Shown here: positions 1 to 8,244 of the stretch, in pieces
How the letters are laid out: every line of letters starts with the position of its first letter
How positions within the stretch are numbered: the stretch's first letter is position 1
From: Paenibacillus sp. DMB5
GTDB lineage: Bacteria; Bacillota; Bacilli; Paenibacillales; Paenibacillaceae
Direction of reading: 5' to 3'
Length of the DNA stretch: 64,000 nt
Assembly (NCBI RefSeq): GCF_001517085.1
Contig: NZ_LRAC01000140.1
Location: 1-64,000, forward strand
Notes under the pieces: model-generated
Databases searched by the model: none
Told to the model about the DNA's origin: nothing
Seen by the model: the letters and a program-made list of their open reading frames with translations, nothing else
Position numbers and translations under genes: made by a program

Positions 1-520
1 GTCATCCTCCGTCCGGGCGGGATTACTGCCGAGCAGCTGCGGCAGTGGCTGGTGCCGTTGCTGCCCCGCCTTCCGGGGAACCCGGGGGGCAGCGCAGGCC
101 GGCGGAGCTGACGCCGGCGGAGACAGCAGCCCGGCGCCGCGCTCGCCGGGCATGAAATACACGCATTATGCGCCGCAGGGCTCGCTCTCCATTGTGAGCG
201 GCACATCGCCTCAGCGGGCTGCGGACACTGCAGCTGCGCTCCTGCTGGAAGCACGCGGACGCGGCGAGAAGACCGGGCTGCTGCTGTTCGAGGAGCACCG
301 AGTCTTGTATTCTGACGATGCCGCAGACTATATTGTTTCACTCGGCACGTTAGCCGCACTGGAAGAAGGAGCTCGGAGTCTCTACAGCGCCTTGCGTTAC
401 TTTGATGAAGTCTCCGCAGACTACATCATTGCCGAAGCTTGTCCCGACTTAGGTCTCGGCTCCGCCATCATGAACCGGCTGCGCAAAGCCGCCGGCGGAT
501 CGGTTATCCGCACGGATTAA
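1..520 (+). CDS. ywlC: L-threonylcarbamoyladenylate synthase, C-terminal part, with apparent frameshift
   Basis: This is the 3' end of a Sua5/YwlC-family enzyme, which makes threonylcarbamoyl-AMP for the t6A37 modification of ANN-decoding tRNAs. The visible part is the linker and C-terminal Sua5 domain. The linker motif SPGMKYTHYAP (from about 145) is characteristic, and the protein ends in NRLRKAAGGSVIRTD. The 5' part lies outside the window. Bases 1-83 read VILRPGGITAEQLRQWL in frame 1, but that frame stops at 109-111, and the Sua5 linker and domain continue in frame 2. The shift coincides with a run of six G at 84-89; removing one G joins the two halves into one plausible protein. It is either a sequencing error in the homopolymer or a real frameshift. 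The family call is secure; the intactness is not. Confidence 0.85.
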   Translation, partial: SSSVRAGLLPSSCGSGWCRCCPAFRGTRGAAQAGGADAGGDSSPAPRSPGMKYTHYAPQGSLSIVSGTSPQRAADTAAALLLEARGRGEKTGLLLFEEHRVLYSDDAADYIVSLGTLAALEEGARSLYSALRYFDEVSADYIIAEACPDLGLGSAIMNRLRKAAGGSVIRTD

Positions 521-542
521 AGAATCATTTAACCCGGAAATA

Positions 543-592
543 AAGAGATATTCCATACGCTTGAGAGGGCGTTTTGGGGTATCTTTTTTTTG
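543..592 (+). terminator. Rho-independent terminator of ywlC
   Basis: GATATTCC (547-554) pairs with GGGGTATC (576-583), including two G-U pairs, and is followed by a run of eight T. It lies 27 bases after the ywlC stop. The rest of the region up to gdhA (593-808) is AT-rich and shows no gene. Confidence 0.8.
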
Positions 593-820
593 TTTTCGGA
601 TTCACGACAGGCCGACTTACAACCACCTAATCCGCTTAGCGACTGCATAAATATAACACTGTTTGTTAGTTTTATAGAATTTATTAATTGGCCATCAAAA
701 AAGAATTGATTGGTAATTTCATGTCAGGTTTTAGTAAAATTCTTTTAAATTCTTAATAATATCGTGCCGTCCGCAGCAAGCTAACTTTACAAAATACATA
801 AACAGGGAGTGTTGGTTCAA

Positions 821-2200
821 GTGTCTACGATTTCATCAACAGCATCAGCAACAGCTTCAGCTGAAGAATATGTGCAACGCGTATACAGTGAGGTTACCCG
901 CCGTGACCCGCTGGAGCAGGAATTTCATCAGGCGGTCAAAGAGATTCTGGAATGTCTGGTCCCTGTGCTGGCCCGCCATCCGCAATATCAGGCGAATGCC
1001 GTTCTGGAGCGGCTTGTCGAGCCGGAACGCACCATCTCCTTCCGGGTGCCCTGGACAGATGATGCCGGAGCGGTCAGGGTCAACCGCGGCTACAGGGTGC
1101 AGTTTAACAGTGCTATCGGCCCCTATAAAGGCGGCCTCCGCTTCCACCCTTCCGTCTACTCGGGAATCATCAAATTTCTCGGCTTTGAGCAAATATTCAA
1201 AAATGCCCTGACCGGACTGCCAATCGGCGGCGGCAAAGGCGGTTCAGATTTTGACCCCAAGGGTAAATCCGATCGCGAAGTTATGGCGTTTACACAGAGC
1301 TTTATGACCGAGCTCTACCGCCATATCGGCCAGGATACCGATATTCCGGCAGGTGATATCGGTGTAGGCGCACGGGAGATCGGCTACATGTTCGGACAGT
1401 ACAAGCGCATCCATGGCGGCCATGAGGCCGGAGTGCTGACCGGTAAAGGCCTGCTGTACGGCGGAAGCCTGGCACGCAAGGAAGCAACCGGCTACGGCCT
1501 CGTCTATTTCGTCCAGGAAATGCTTGCAGCACAGGGACAGGATTTTGAAGGCCAGACCGTCGTTGTTTCCGGCTCGGGAAATGTGTCTATCTATGCCATC
1601 GAGAAGCTCCAGCAGCTCGGGGCGCTGGTTGTGGCCTGCAGTGATTCCGGCGGTTATATCTATGATCCGCAGGGCATCAATCTGGATACAGTGAAACGGC
1701 TGAAGGAACAGGAGCGCGCACGGATCAGCGAATATGTTACGACACATCCGCATGCTGAATATACGGAAGGCAGCACGGGAATCTGGACAATCCCCTGCCA
1801 AATCGCCCTCCCCTGCGCTACGCAGAATGAGCTCGATGAGGATGCAGCGCGTGCCCTTGTGTCCGGCGGTGTAATCGCGGTCGGAGAAGGCGCCAATATG
1901 CCTTCCACCCTGCCGGCCATCAATTATTTCCTGCAGCAGGGAATCCTCTTTGCACCGGCTAAGGCTGCCAATGCCGGCGGTGTCGCGGTCTCGGGGCTGG
2001 AAATGAGCCAGAACGGGATGCGGCTCTCCTGGTCGTTTGAAGAGGTGGATGAGCGTCTGCGGATGATTATGAAGAACATTTACCGAAGCAGCGTCCGGGC
2101 TGCCGAGGAGTACGATATGCCCGGCAATCTTGTTGCAGGCTCGAACATCGCCGGCTTCCTTAAGGTTGCAGATGCCATGCTGGCCCAGGGTGTAGTCTAA
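821..2200 (+). CDS. gdhA: NADP-type glutamate dehydrogenase
   Basis: Catalyses reversible reductive amination of 2-oxoglutarate to glutamate in the cytoplasm and links ammonium assimilation to central metabolism. The N-terminal substrate domain carries the signature GGGKGGSDFDPKGKSD with its catalytic lysine. The C-terminal half carries a Rossmann dinucleotide site read as VVVSGSGNVSIYAIEKL. The length, about 459 residues, fits the hexameric bacterial enzyme (around 450). The ORF can be opened at GTG 809, but that codon overlaps the ribosome binding site GGGAG (804-808). GTG 821, giving MSTISSTASA, is therefore preferred, although its spacing of 12 is slightly long. It is monocistronic and faces ddh across a shared bidirectional terminator. 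Preference for NADPH is inferred from family resemblance. Confidence 0.93.
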   Translation: MSTISSTASATASAEEYVQRVYSEVTRRDPLEQEFHQAVKEILECLVPVLARHPQYQANAVLERLVEPERTISFRVPWTDDAGAVRVNRGYRVQFNSAIGPYKGGLRFHPSVYSGIIKFLGFEQIFKNALTGLPIGGGKGGSDFDPKGKSDREVMAFTQSFMTELYRHIGQDTDIPAGDIGVGAREIGYMFGQYKRIHGGHEAGVLTGKGLLYGGSLARKEATGYGLVYFVQEMLAAQGQDFEGQTVVVSGSGNVSIYAIEKLQQLGALVVACSDSGGYIYDPQGINLDTVKRLKEQERARISEYVTTHPHAEYTEGSTGIWTIPCQIALPCATQNELDEDAARALVSGGVIAVGEGANMPSTLPAINYFLQQGILFAPAKAANAGGVAVSGLEMSQNGMRLSWSFEEVDERLRMIMKNIYRSSVRAAEEYDMPGNLVAGSNIAGFLKVADAMLAQGVV

Positions 2201-2264
2201 AGCCTGACGCCTCATGCTTGTTGAGATCTATGATTTCTGCACGACCGAGAATTGCTGCTGTTCA

Positions 2265-2460
2265 AGCTAAATGGAAAAACGCCATCTATTTCGATGATCA
2301 GCCGCCCGTTTGAGCATGCTAGTTGGAAAAACTCCACTTAATTCCTCTGTTTTTTCCACCAATGGGGTTAACCGGCTAATATAAGTGTTGTTTTTCCATC
2401 TAATAATTAGAACTATTGAAATTTCATTAAATTAGATGTGCAAAATCCAACTAAATGTCT
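2265..2460. repeat. Intergenic region with repeated TGGAAAAAC-type motifs
   Basis: The 400-base gap between gdhA and ddh holds no convincing gene. It contains several related short words: aATGGAAAAACgcca (2270-2284), gTTGGAAAAACtcca (2322-2335), TTTTTTCCACC (2350-2360, inverted), GTTTTTCCATCTAAT (2390-2404, inverted) and ATCCAACTAAATG (2445-2457, inverted). Mixed direct and inverted copies suggest a small dispersed intergenic repeat able to fold. No transposase or clear ends are seen. Confidence 0.5.
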
Positions 2461-2508
2461 TGGACAGCCTGGACTGCTCCTAAACGGAACTTCAACATTA
2501 AAAACGCG

Positions 2509-2546
2509 AAAAACGCGCCGCAGAGTTACTCACGGCGCGTTTTTTT
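2509..2546. terminator. Bidirectional terminator between gdhA and ddh
   Basis: AAACGCGCCG (2511-2520) and CGGCGCGTTT (2533-2542) form a perfect stem of about 10 pairs around a 12-base loop. A T tract follows on the plus strand and an A tract precedes it, so it can end both convergent transcripts. Confidence 0.88.
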
Positions 2547-2607
2547 GCTGCTTTTTAATCAGCTATTTATTTATTCCTACAGTATTATTCCCTGTAGTAT
2601 TTACCCC

Positions 2608-3591
2608 CTACAGCAGGTCACGGCGCAGCTCTTCCGGCGATTTCGGCGAGAGAAGCCCAAGCGGAATATCAAATACGGTTTTGGCACCGGCAGCTCCTTC
2701 CGCGCTGAGCCGGGCAGCTGCTCTGGTGTAGGCGATCAGTACGCTGGCGGTGAATTCCGGATTGCTGTCCAGCTTCAGCCCGAATTCGGCGATCTGTCTG
2801 TTGCCGCCTCCGGTCACCCCGCTGCGTATAACGAATCCGCCATGCGGCATTCCGGAATGCTCACTGGCCAGCTCCTCCTCCGTAATAAACGTCACAGTCG
2901 TATCATAATCAGCAAAATAATCCGGCATGTTAACAATGGTTTCGCGGATCGCATCCTGATCAGCACCTGCTTCAGCCACGACATAACAGTTGCGGCGGTG
3001 CTTTTCACGGGTTGCCAGCTCCGGCGTTTCTCCGGAACGGATGCGCTCAATGACTTCTTCAACCGGAACAGTGTACTGCACTCCCGCTTTCACTCCCGGT
3101 ACCCGGCGGATTGCATCGGAATGCCCCTGGCTGACTCCCTTACCCCAGAAGGTGTAATCATGCCCCTCCGCGAGCACGGACTGCATCAGCAGGCGGTTCA
3201 TGGAGAACAGGCCCGGGTCCCACCCTGTAGAAATAACGCTAACCTTGCCGCCTTCCAGCGCAGCTGCATTCACTTTTTCATAAAACTCCGGAATCTTGGC
3301 ATGTGTATCAAAGCTGTCTACGGTATTGAACAGCTTGGCCAGCTGCGGAGTCTGCTCAGGCAGATCAGTAGCTGAGCCGCCGCACAGAATCATAACATCA
3401 ATTCTATCTATGTATTCCTTGGCATCAGCCAGACGCTCCACCTTAAGGCCTGTCTCCTTGGCAAGACCTTCCGGATCTCTGCGCGTAAATACAGCAACCA
3501 GCTCCATATCCGGATTCTGCCTGATCGCCTGCTCTACACCTTTGCCGAGATTTCCATAGCCTGCAATACCTACTCTAATACGTCTGTTCAT
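2608..3591 (-). CDS. ddh: meso-diaminopimelate D-dehydrogenase
   Basis: NADPH-dependent interconversion of tetrahydrodipicolinate and meso-diaminopimelate, the one-step branch of the lysine and peptidoglycan precursor pathway. The 327-residue length matches the family (about 320-330). The N-terminal Rossmann motif is VGIAGYGNLGKGVEQAI. The substrate region includes CGGSATDLPEQTP, STGWDPGLFSMNRLL and WGKGVSQGHSDAIRR, all typical of Ddh. The ribosome binding site GGGAGG lies six bases before ATG. A sigma-A-type promoter is visible at 3645-3672. It sits tail to tail with gdhA, the other ammonium-consuming reductive aminase. Family assignment is strong from motif content. Confidence 0.93.
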   Translation of the reverse strand: MNRRIRVGIAGYGNLGKGVEQAIRQNPDMELVAVFTRRDPEGLAKETGLKVERLADAKEYIDRIDVMILCGGSATDLPEQTPQLAKLFNTVDSFDTHAKIPEFYEKVNAAALEGGKVSVISTGWDPGLFSMNRLLMQSVLAEGHDYTFWGKGVSQGHSDAIRRVPGVKAGVQYTVPVEEVIERIRSGETPELATREKHRRNCYVVAEAGADQDAIRETIVNMPDYFADYDTTVTFITEEELASEHSGMPHGGFVIRSGVTGGGNRQIAEFGLKLDSNPEFTASVLIAYTRAAARLSAEGAAGAKTVFDIPLGLLSPKSPEELRRDLL

Positions 3592-3644
3592 GTTGTTCCT
3601 CCCTCGCCGGAAGCTTCGGTTATTTTTTATTGTCTTAAATTACA

Positions 3645-3672
3645 AGTATATATACATTACATGAAATGTAAA
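3645..3672 (-). promoter_or_regulatory. Probable sigma-A promoter of ddh
   Basis: On the minus strand TTTACA (3667-3672) and TATACT (3645-3650) are separated by 16 bases, about 55 bases upstream of the ddh start codon. Confidence 0.55.
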
Positions 3673-3773
3673 CATTTTATTTGCCATTTCCTGATTTTTC
3701 CTCACCTCTTCAGCATCAGCCAAGGATTATATGAATCAAATAAGGCTATAGCCAAATATACTCATACAGTGAG

Positions 3774-4523
3774 GTGATTGAGCTGAACAGATACAGGTTC
3801 GTCAAGCTGCTGGCCGTGATAGCCGGCGTTGTCATTATTAACATTGCTGTTTTGTCTCTGGGACTTATGGCTGTAGAAATCGGCGGGGCTGACGCCGTAG
3901 AAACCGCTGCAGCCGTTACCCTGCTGGTCATCAGTCTGCTCGTTGTGGTGTACTCCAGCTATACGCTACTGCTCAAACCTCCGGCCGTCAAAGAGATACT
4001 CCCTTCAGCCATGCCTGACGATTACACAGAACAGCTCGAACAGTATAAAAAGGTAAAAGCGCTGAAAAGTGACGCCGCCCTTGCCATCGACCAGCTGGAC
4101 CGGATGGATAAGAAAAAAAACGCGCTGACCCGCCTGCTTGCTCAAAGATTTGATCCCGAAGAGCTTAGCTACCGGAAATTCCATACCGTCATAAACGAAG
4201 TTGAAAAGCTCCTCTACCTCAATATCAGGGGAATTCTCGGCAAGCTCCGTTTGTTTGAGCCCTCCGAGTTCTCCCTGTTCGCCGGCTCCCGCACCCCCGC
4301 CCAGTTCACCGACAAGCTTATCCAAAGGAAAACCGCACTGTATAACGATTTTTTCACCTCTATCAAAGCCTTCCTTGGTGCAAATGAAGAAATTCTGCTC
4401 AAGCTGGATCAGCTGCTGCTAGAAATCTCTGAGCTGGACGGCACCATTGACCAGCACGTTGAAGAAATCCCCTGCATGCAGGAGCTGAGCGCACTAATTA
4501 ATCAGACGAAACTCTATCAATAG
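3774..4523 (+). CDS. Two-helix membrane protein with helical cytoplasmic tail, XpaC-like position
   Basis: A 249-residue protein of unknown function. Two hydrophobic segments lie at about residues 10-32 and 42-66. A charged, mostly helical region follows, with a KKKN-rich turn near residue 113. It is the first gene of a three-gene unit: 13 bases to the VWA gene, then 24 to telA. In Bacillus a small membrane protein, XpaC, is encoded next to a TelA-family gene, so an XpaC-like role is possible. I see no diagnostic motif and do not assign one. The start GTG 3774 overlaps the Shine-Dalgarno-like GAGGTGA, so the true start could be slightly downstream. Co-translation with a VWA protein and TelA suggests a membrane-envelope complex. 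Confidence 0.7.
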   Translation: MIELNRYRFVKLLAVIAGVVIINIAVLSLGLMAVEIGGADAVETAAAVTLLVISLLVVVYSSYTLLLKPPAVKEILPSAMPDDYTEQLEQYKKVKALKSDAALAIDQLDRMDKKKNALTRLLAQRFDPEELSYRKFHTVINEVEKLLYLNIRGILGKLRLFEPSEFSLFAGSRTPAQFTDKLIQRKTALYNDFFTSIKAFLGANEEILLKLDQLLLEISELDGTIDQHVEEIPCMQELSALINQTKLYQ

Positions 4524-4536
4524 AGGAGGATGATTT

Positions 4537-6225
4537 ATGTCCGGTAAAGGCAAAACGTTCATGATCCTGGCGCTGATTGCAGCGGCTGTATTTGCTTTAG
4601 TCTATTTCGGAATCACACTTACCTCAAATCTGGGCAAATCTACCGGGGAAATTACGGCGGAGGACGCAGATAAGAAGCTGGGTAAGCTCTACAAGGAGAT
4701 TAAGGTAAACCTTGCAGACCCGGTTAAAGGCCAGATCGATCTTGATCCGGCGGATGTGGGGGACTCGCTGCCTGACATCTCCAAATTTGCGGTTTCCGTA
4801 GAGAATACCACAGATCATTATGTTGAAATCTTCTCCTCTACAGAAAAATCCGGCGCCGGCAATGACGGCTGGCTGAATGAGGTGGCATCGGCTTTTAATG
4901 AAGCCAATATAATGGTGGACGGCACAGCTGCATCGGTAAAAATCCGCAATATCGCCTCCGGCACTGCGGCTGATTACATCAGATCGGGCAAGTATATTCC
5001 AGATGCTTATACCCCGTCCAATGAGCTGTGGGGTGAAATGGTAAAAGCAGGCGGAATCAGAGCTGAGCTCGTAACCAGACGTCTTGCCGGAAATGTCGCA
5101 GGTGTGGTTACCTCCCAAAAGAAATATGACGAGCTGATTGCGAAATATGGCGCTTTGAACGTCAAAACGATCACGGATGCCATCTCGGCGAATGAGCTCG
5201 CTATGGGTTACACCGATCCTTTTGCCAGTTCGACCGGGCTTAACTTTCTGGTTACGGCTCTTGGGACTTTTGACAGCTCAGATCTGCTTGGAAACCAGGC
5301 GGTACAGGGCTTTGAAAAATTCCAGGCCAACGTGCCTTTTACAGCCTCAACCACGCTGCAGATGCGGGATGCGGCCAAGACCGGCATGCTGGATGCTTTT
5401 GTGCTGGAATACCAGACCTTTGTTAATGCTGCCGACCTCAAAAACGGTTACGTCTTCACCCCGTTCGGCGTCAGACATGACAGTCCGCTTTATGCACTCG
5501 GCGATCTGCCCGGGCAGAAGCAGGACATACTCCGGGAATTCGCAGCATTCGCCGCACAGGATAAATTTCAGCAATTGGCATTGGCAAAGGGCTTTAACGG
5601 CTTAAATGATTATATCTCCGAGCAGCCTCCGGTGGACGGCTCCCTGCTATCTTCTGCCCAGAAGCTGTGGAAGGAAAAGAAAAACGGCAGCACCCCGCTT
5701 GCAGCAGTGTTTGTTGCCGACGTCTCGGGCAGCATGGCCGGAGAGCCGCTGAACCGGCTGAAGGAATCGCTTTTGAAGGGCCAGAAGAATCTCGGAAAGG
5801 ACAACAGCATCGGCTTTGTCTCCTACTCCAGTGACGTTACGATCCATTTGCCCATCGGCAAATACGACACCAATCAGCAGTCCATGTTTGTCGGGGCGGT
5901 TAACAGCCTGCAGGCTGCCGGAGGTACGGCTACTTTTGACGGGATGGTGGTCGCGATGAAAATGCTCCAGGATGAGCTGGCCGCAAACCCCGGGGTAAAG
6001 CCTATCATTTTCCTGCTCAGCGACGGGGAGACCAACGAAGGCCATTCCCTGGATGAGATCCGCAGCCTAATTGAAACCTACAAAATCCCGGTCTACACCA
6101 TCGGCTATAACGCCAACATCAAAGCGCTGGACAGTATTTCTGCCATCAACGAGGCTGCTAGCATCAATGCAGATACAGACGATGTGGTCTACAAAATCGG
6201 CAATCTGCTGAATGTTCAGATGTAA
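4537..6225 (+). CDS. Membrane-anchored binding-protein-like plus VWA domain protein
   Basis: A 562-residue protein with one N-terminal hydrophobic segment (about residues 8-27), so probably exported and anchored or lipid-free secreted. Residues of about 80-370 look like an extracellular solute-binding-protein fold (segments such as DAYTPSNELWGEMVKAGG and FGVRHDSPLYALGDLPGQ). A von Willebrand A domain follows from about residue 385. Its metal-ion-dependent adhesion site is complete: DVSGSM, then GGTATFDG, then LLSDGET. The gene has an excellent ribosome binding site (GAGGAGGATGATTT before ATG). It sits between a membrane protein gene and telA in a probable operon. Ligand and partner are unknown. 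The fusion of the two folds is inferred from sequence and resembles proteins annotated as substrate-binding and VWA domain-containing. Confidence 0.82.
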   Translation: MSGKGKTFMILALIAAAVFALVYFGITLTSNLGKSTGEITAEDADKKLGKLYKEIKVNLADPVKGQIDLDPADVGDSLPDISKFAVSVENTTDHYVEIFSSTEKSGAGNDGWLNEVASAFNEANIMVDGTAASVKIRNIASGTAADYIRSGKYIPDAYTPSNELWGEMVKAGGIRAELVTRRLAGNVAGVVTSQKKYDELIAKYGALNVKTITDAISANELAMGYTDPFASSTGLNFLVTALGTFDSSDLLGNQAVQGFEKFQANVPFTASTTLQMRDAAKTGMLDAFVLEYQTFVNAADLKNGYVFTPFGVRHDSPLYALGDLPGQKQDILREFAAFAAQDKFQQLALAKGFNGLNDYISEQPPVDGSLLSSAQKLWKEKKNGSTPLAAVFVADVSGSMAGEPLNRLKESLLKGQKNLGKDNSIGFVSYSSDVTIHLPIGKYDTNQQSMFVGAVNSLQAAGGTATFDGMVVAMKMLQDELAANPGVKPIIFLLSDGETNEGHSLDEIRSLIETYKIPVYTIGYNANIKALDSISAINEAASINADTDDVVYKIGNLLNVQM

Positions 6226-6249
6226 GACAACTATACTAGGAGGTCTGTC

Positions 6250-7389
6250 ATGTCCTTTACTATGGAAATCCCGAGCACAGAGCAGCTGAAGGCTGTCATT
6301 GCCGAGGAAGCCAAACCTGAGCCTGAAGAGCTTAGCCGGCTTAAGGAGCTGGCCAAAAGCAATGTTACCAGCATTTTAGAGCTTGATCTGGAGTCCCTGG
6401 AGAAACGCCAAGCGATACTGCAATCCATTGACAGCTTCGGTATGGGCACCATGCGCTCCTCTTCGGATAAAAACGCCCTTCTGCAGGTATCCGTGGGTAA
6501 TTTGTCCAAAACCGGGGATGAAGGCGGCCAGGTCGCCAAAGGTTTGACGGAGCTGCATCTGCAGCTGAAGGACCTCGACCCGAGTGCTGTTGATTTTGCC
6601 AAAAGCGGACTGCTGGGCAGGTTCTTCAATCCGCTGCGCCACTATTTTGCCAAATACCAGAAAGCCGATGCGGTCATCTCCGACATTATCGTGTCGCTGG
6701 ATAAAGGCAAGACCATTCTGAAAAACGATAATACGACACTGCAAATCGAGCAGCAGGCACTGCGTGAGCTGACCCGGAAGCTGAAGAAGGAAATTGAGCT
6801 CGGACTGCTTATGGACCAGGAGATTGAGACGCAGGTTGAAGCGGCCAAGGTGCGCGGGGAAGCCGAGGAGAAAATCCGTTTTATTACAGAGGAGGTGATG
6901 TTCCCGCTACGTCAGCGGGTGATGGATTTGCAGCAAATGCTGGTTGTGAACCAGCAGGGAATTATGGCGATCGAGGTGGTCATCCGCAACAACAAGGAGC
7001 TGATCCGCGGCGTGGACAGAGCCAGAAACGTTACCGTCTCGGCCCTCAAAATATCGGTTACAGTCGCAAGCGCCCTATACAACCAGAAGATTGTCCTTAA
7101 AAAAATTGAGCTGTTGAACCAGACGACCGACAACCTGATCAGCGGCACTTCAAGAATGCTTAAGGAGCAGGGTGCTGCAATTCACAAGCAGGCGCTGGAA
7201 ACCAGCATCTCCGCTGATACGTTGAAACAGGCGTTCACCGACGTTTTATCTGCCCTTGACTCCATCAGCACTTACAAGCAAGAGGCTCTGCCCAAGATGC
7301 GTGAGACGATCAGCCAGTTCCGCGAATTGGCCGACAATGGAGAGAAACAGATTCTCCGGCTGGAAAAAGGCTCGACTCTCGGCTTGTAA
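6250..7389 (+). CDS. telA: TelA/YaaN-family toxic anion resistance protein
   Basis: A 379-residue, almost entirely helical cytoplasmic protein of the TelA family (YaaN and YceH in B. subtilis). Members are linked to tellurite and other toxic-anion or envelope-stress resistance, but their biochemistry is unresolved. Typical segments are SGLLGRFFNPLRHYFAKYQK, the helical QQALRELTRKLKKEIELG and VTVASALYNQKIVLKKIELL. Length matches the family (about 360-400). The ribosome binding site AGGAGG lies six to seven bases before ATG. It is 24 bases after the VWA gene and clearly in the same operon. The L,D-transpeptidase gene follows 62 bases later, which supports an envelope-related role. This last point is inference. 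Confidence 0.88.
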   Translation: MSFTMEIPSTEQLKAVIAEEAKPEPEELSRLKELAKSNVTSILELDLESLEKRQAILQSIDSFGMGTMRSSSDKNALLQVSVGNLSKTGDEGGQVAKGLTELHLQLKDLDPSAVDFAKSGLLGRFFNPLRHYFAKYQKADAVISDIIVSLDKGKTILKNDNTTLQIEQQALRELTRKLKKEIELGLLMDQEIETQVEAAKVRGEAEEKIRFITEEVMFPLRQRVMDLQQMLVVNQQGIMAIEVVIRNNKELIRGVDRARNVTVSALKISVTVASALYNQKIVLKKIELLNQTTDNLISGTSRMLKEQGAAIHKQALETSISADTLKQAFTDVLSALDSISTYKQEALPKMRETISQFRELADNGEKQILRLEKGSTLGL

Positions 7390-7451
7390 TGCATTAACTC
7401 AGCGATTCCTCCCTGCCCCCCTGAGGTAATAAGCCTTAGGGAGGTGTACAT

Positions 7452-8159
7452 ATGCACAAATCAACCCGTAGACGTATCCTGCTAGTTGTCATGTGTCTTT
7501 TTTTGCCGCCTGTTCTGGTGCTGGTCTCCTTAACCCCAGAGGCTGCAGCTGCCGGGTTTGCGGCTTCATGGCCGTATAAGGCTGACCGCCTGGAGTCCAG
7601 TCAGATGGTTGTCGTAACGGCCTCTTCATCACGCTCCACTACAGGAGTGCTTACTTTACGTGAGAATCGGGGCGGAAGCTGGAAGACGGTGCTATCAGGC
7701 ATACCTGTAACCCTGGGTGCAGGCGGCATCGGCAAAACAAAAGAAGGCGACAAGCGCACGCCCTCAGGGGTCTTCAGGCTCGGGGAGGCTTTCGGTTCCG
7801 CGGCTGGTCCGGAAGGCCTCAAACTCCCGTACAGCATAGTCGGCAGCCGGGACTACTGGATTGATGCCCCCGGCTCTGCCGAATATAATCAGCGGGTAAC
7901 CTTTACCGGAGATCCCGGGAGCCGCTGGGCATCCTACGAACGTCTCCTGCACCCGCTGTATAAGTATGCGGTCGTAGTAAGATATAATGATGAACCGGTG
8001 GTGCCCGGCAAGGGCAGTGCAATCTTTTTGCATATCTGGAGAGGAGCCGGCCAGCCTACAGCCGGCTGCATCGCCATGTCGGAGAGCAATCTGCTGAAGC
8101 TGATGAAGCAGCTGGATCCCGAGCTGTCACCCGCGATTGCGATCGGAACGGCAGACTGA
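7452..8159 (+). CDS. Secreted L,D-transpeptidase (YkuD-fold) family protein
   Basis: A 235-residue protein with an N-terminal signal sequence (positive start HKSTRRR, hydrophobic core LLVVMCLFLPPVLVLV, likely cut after AAAA). The L,D-transpeptidase catalytic signature is present near the C-terminus: HIWRGAGQPTAGCIAMSES, containing the His, the conserved SxGC-like TAGC and the catalytic Cys. Such enzymes form or remodel 3-3 peptidoglycan cross-links or act as carboxypeptidases outside the membrane. The ribosome binding site GGGAGGTG lies seven bases before ATG. It follows telA by 62 bases and may be in the same unit. The sequence around the motif resembles the YafK/ErfK-like branch more than the LysM-containing YkuD. 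Substrate choice cannot be read from sequence. Confidence 0.85.
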   Translation: MHKSTRRRILLVVMCLFLPPVLVLVSLTPEAAAAGFAASWPYKADRLESSQMVVVTASSSRSTTGVLTLRENRGGSWKTVLSGIPVTLGAGGIGKTKEGDKRTPSGVFRLGEAFGSAAGPEGLKLPYSIVGSRDYWIDAPGSAEYNQRVTFTGDPGSRWASYERLLHPLYKYAVVVRYNDEPVVPGKGSAIFLHIWRGAGQPTAGCIAMSESNLLKLMKQLDPELSPAIAIGTAD

Positions 8160-8186
8160 TCATTCGTGCGGCCGGGAGCACACAAA

Positions 8187-8220
8187 TAAAGCCTGCGCAG
8201 TCTGCGCAGGCTTCTTAATG
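8187..8220. terminator. Bidirectional hairpin between L,D-transpeptidase and KAS III-like genes
   Basis: AAGCCTGCGCA (8189-8199) and TGCGCAGGCTT (8203-8213) form an 11-pair perfect stem with a GTC loop. T-rich tails are modest on both strands. It separates two convergent genes. Confidence 0.75.
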
Positions 8221-8244
8221 GTTCTGCTATAGTAATTATCCGGG

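Noticed and set aside
1244..2215. Open frame of 323 codons antisense to gdhA
   Set aside because: It mirrors the codon bias of gdhA and has no motif or ribosome binding site.
2455..3375. Open frame of 306 codons antisense to ddh
   Set aside because: It starts inside the intergenic repeat/terminator region and shows no protein family; ddh is certain.
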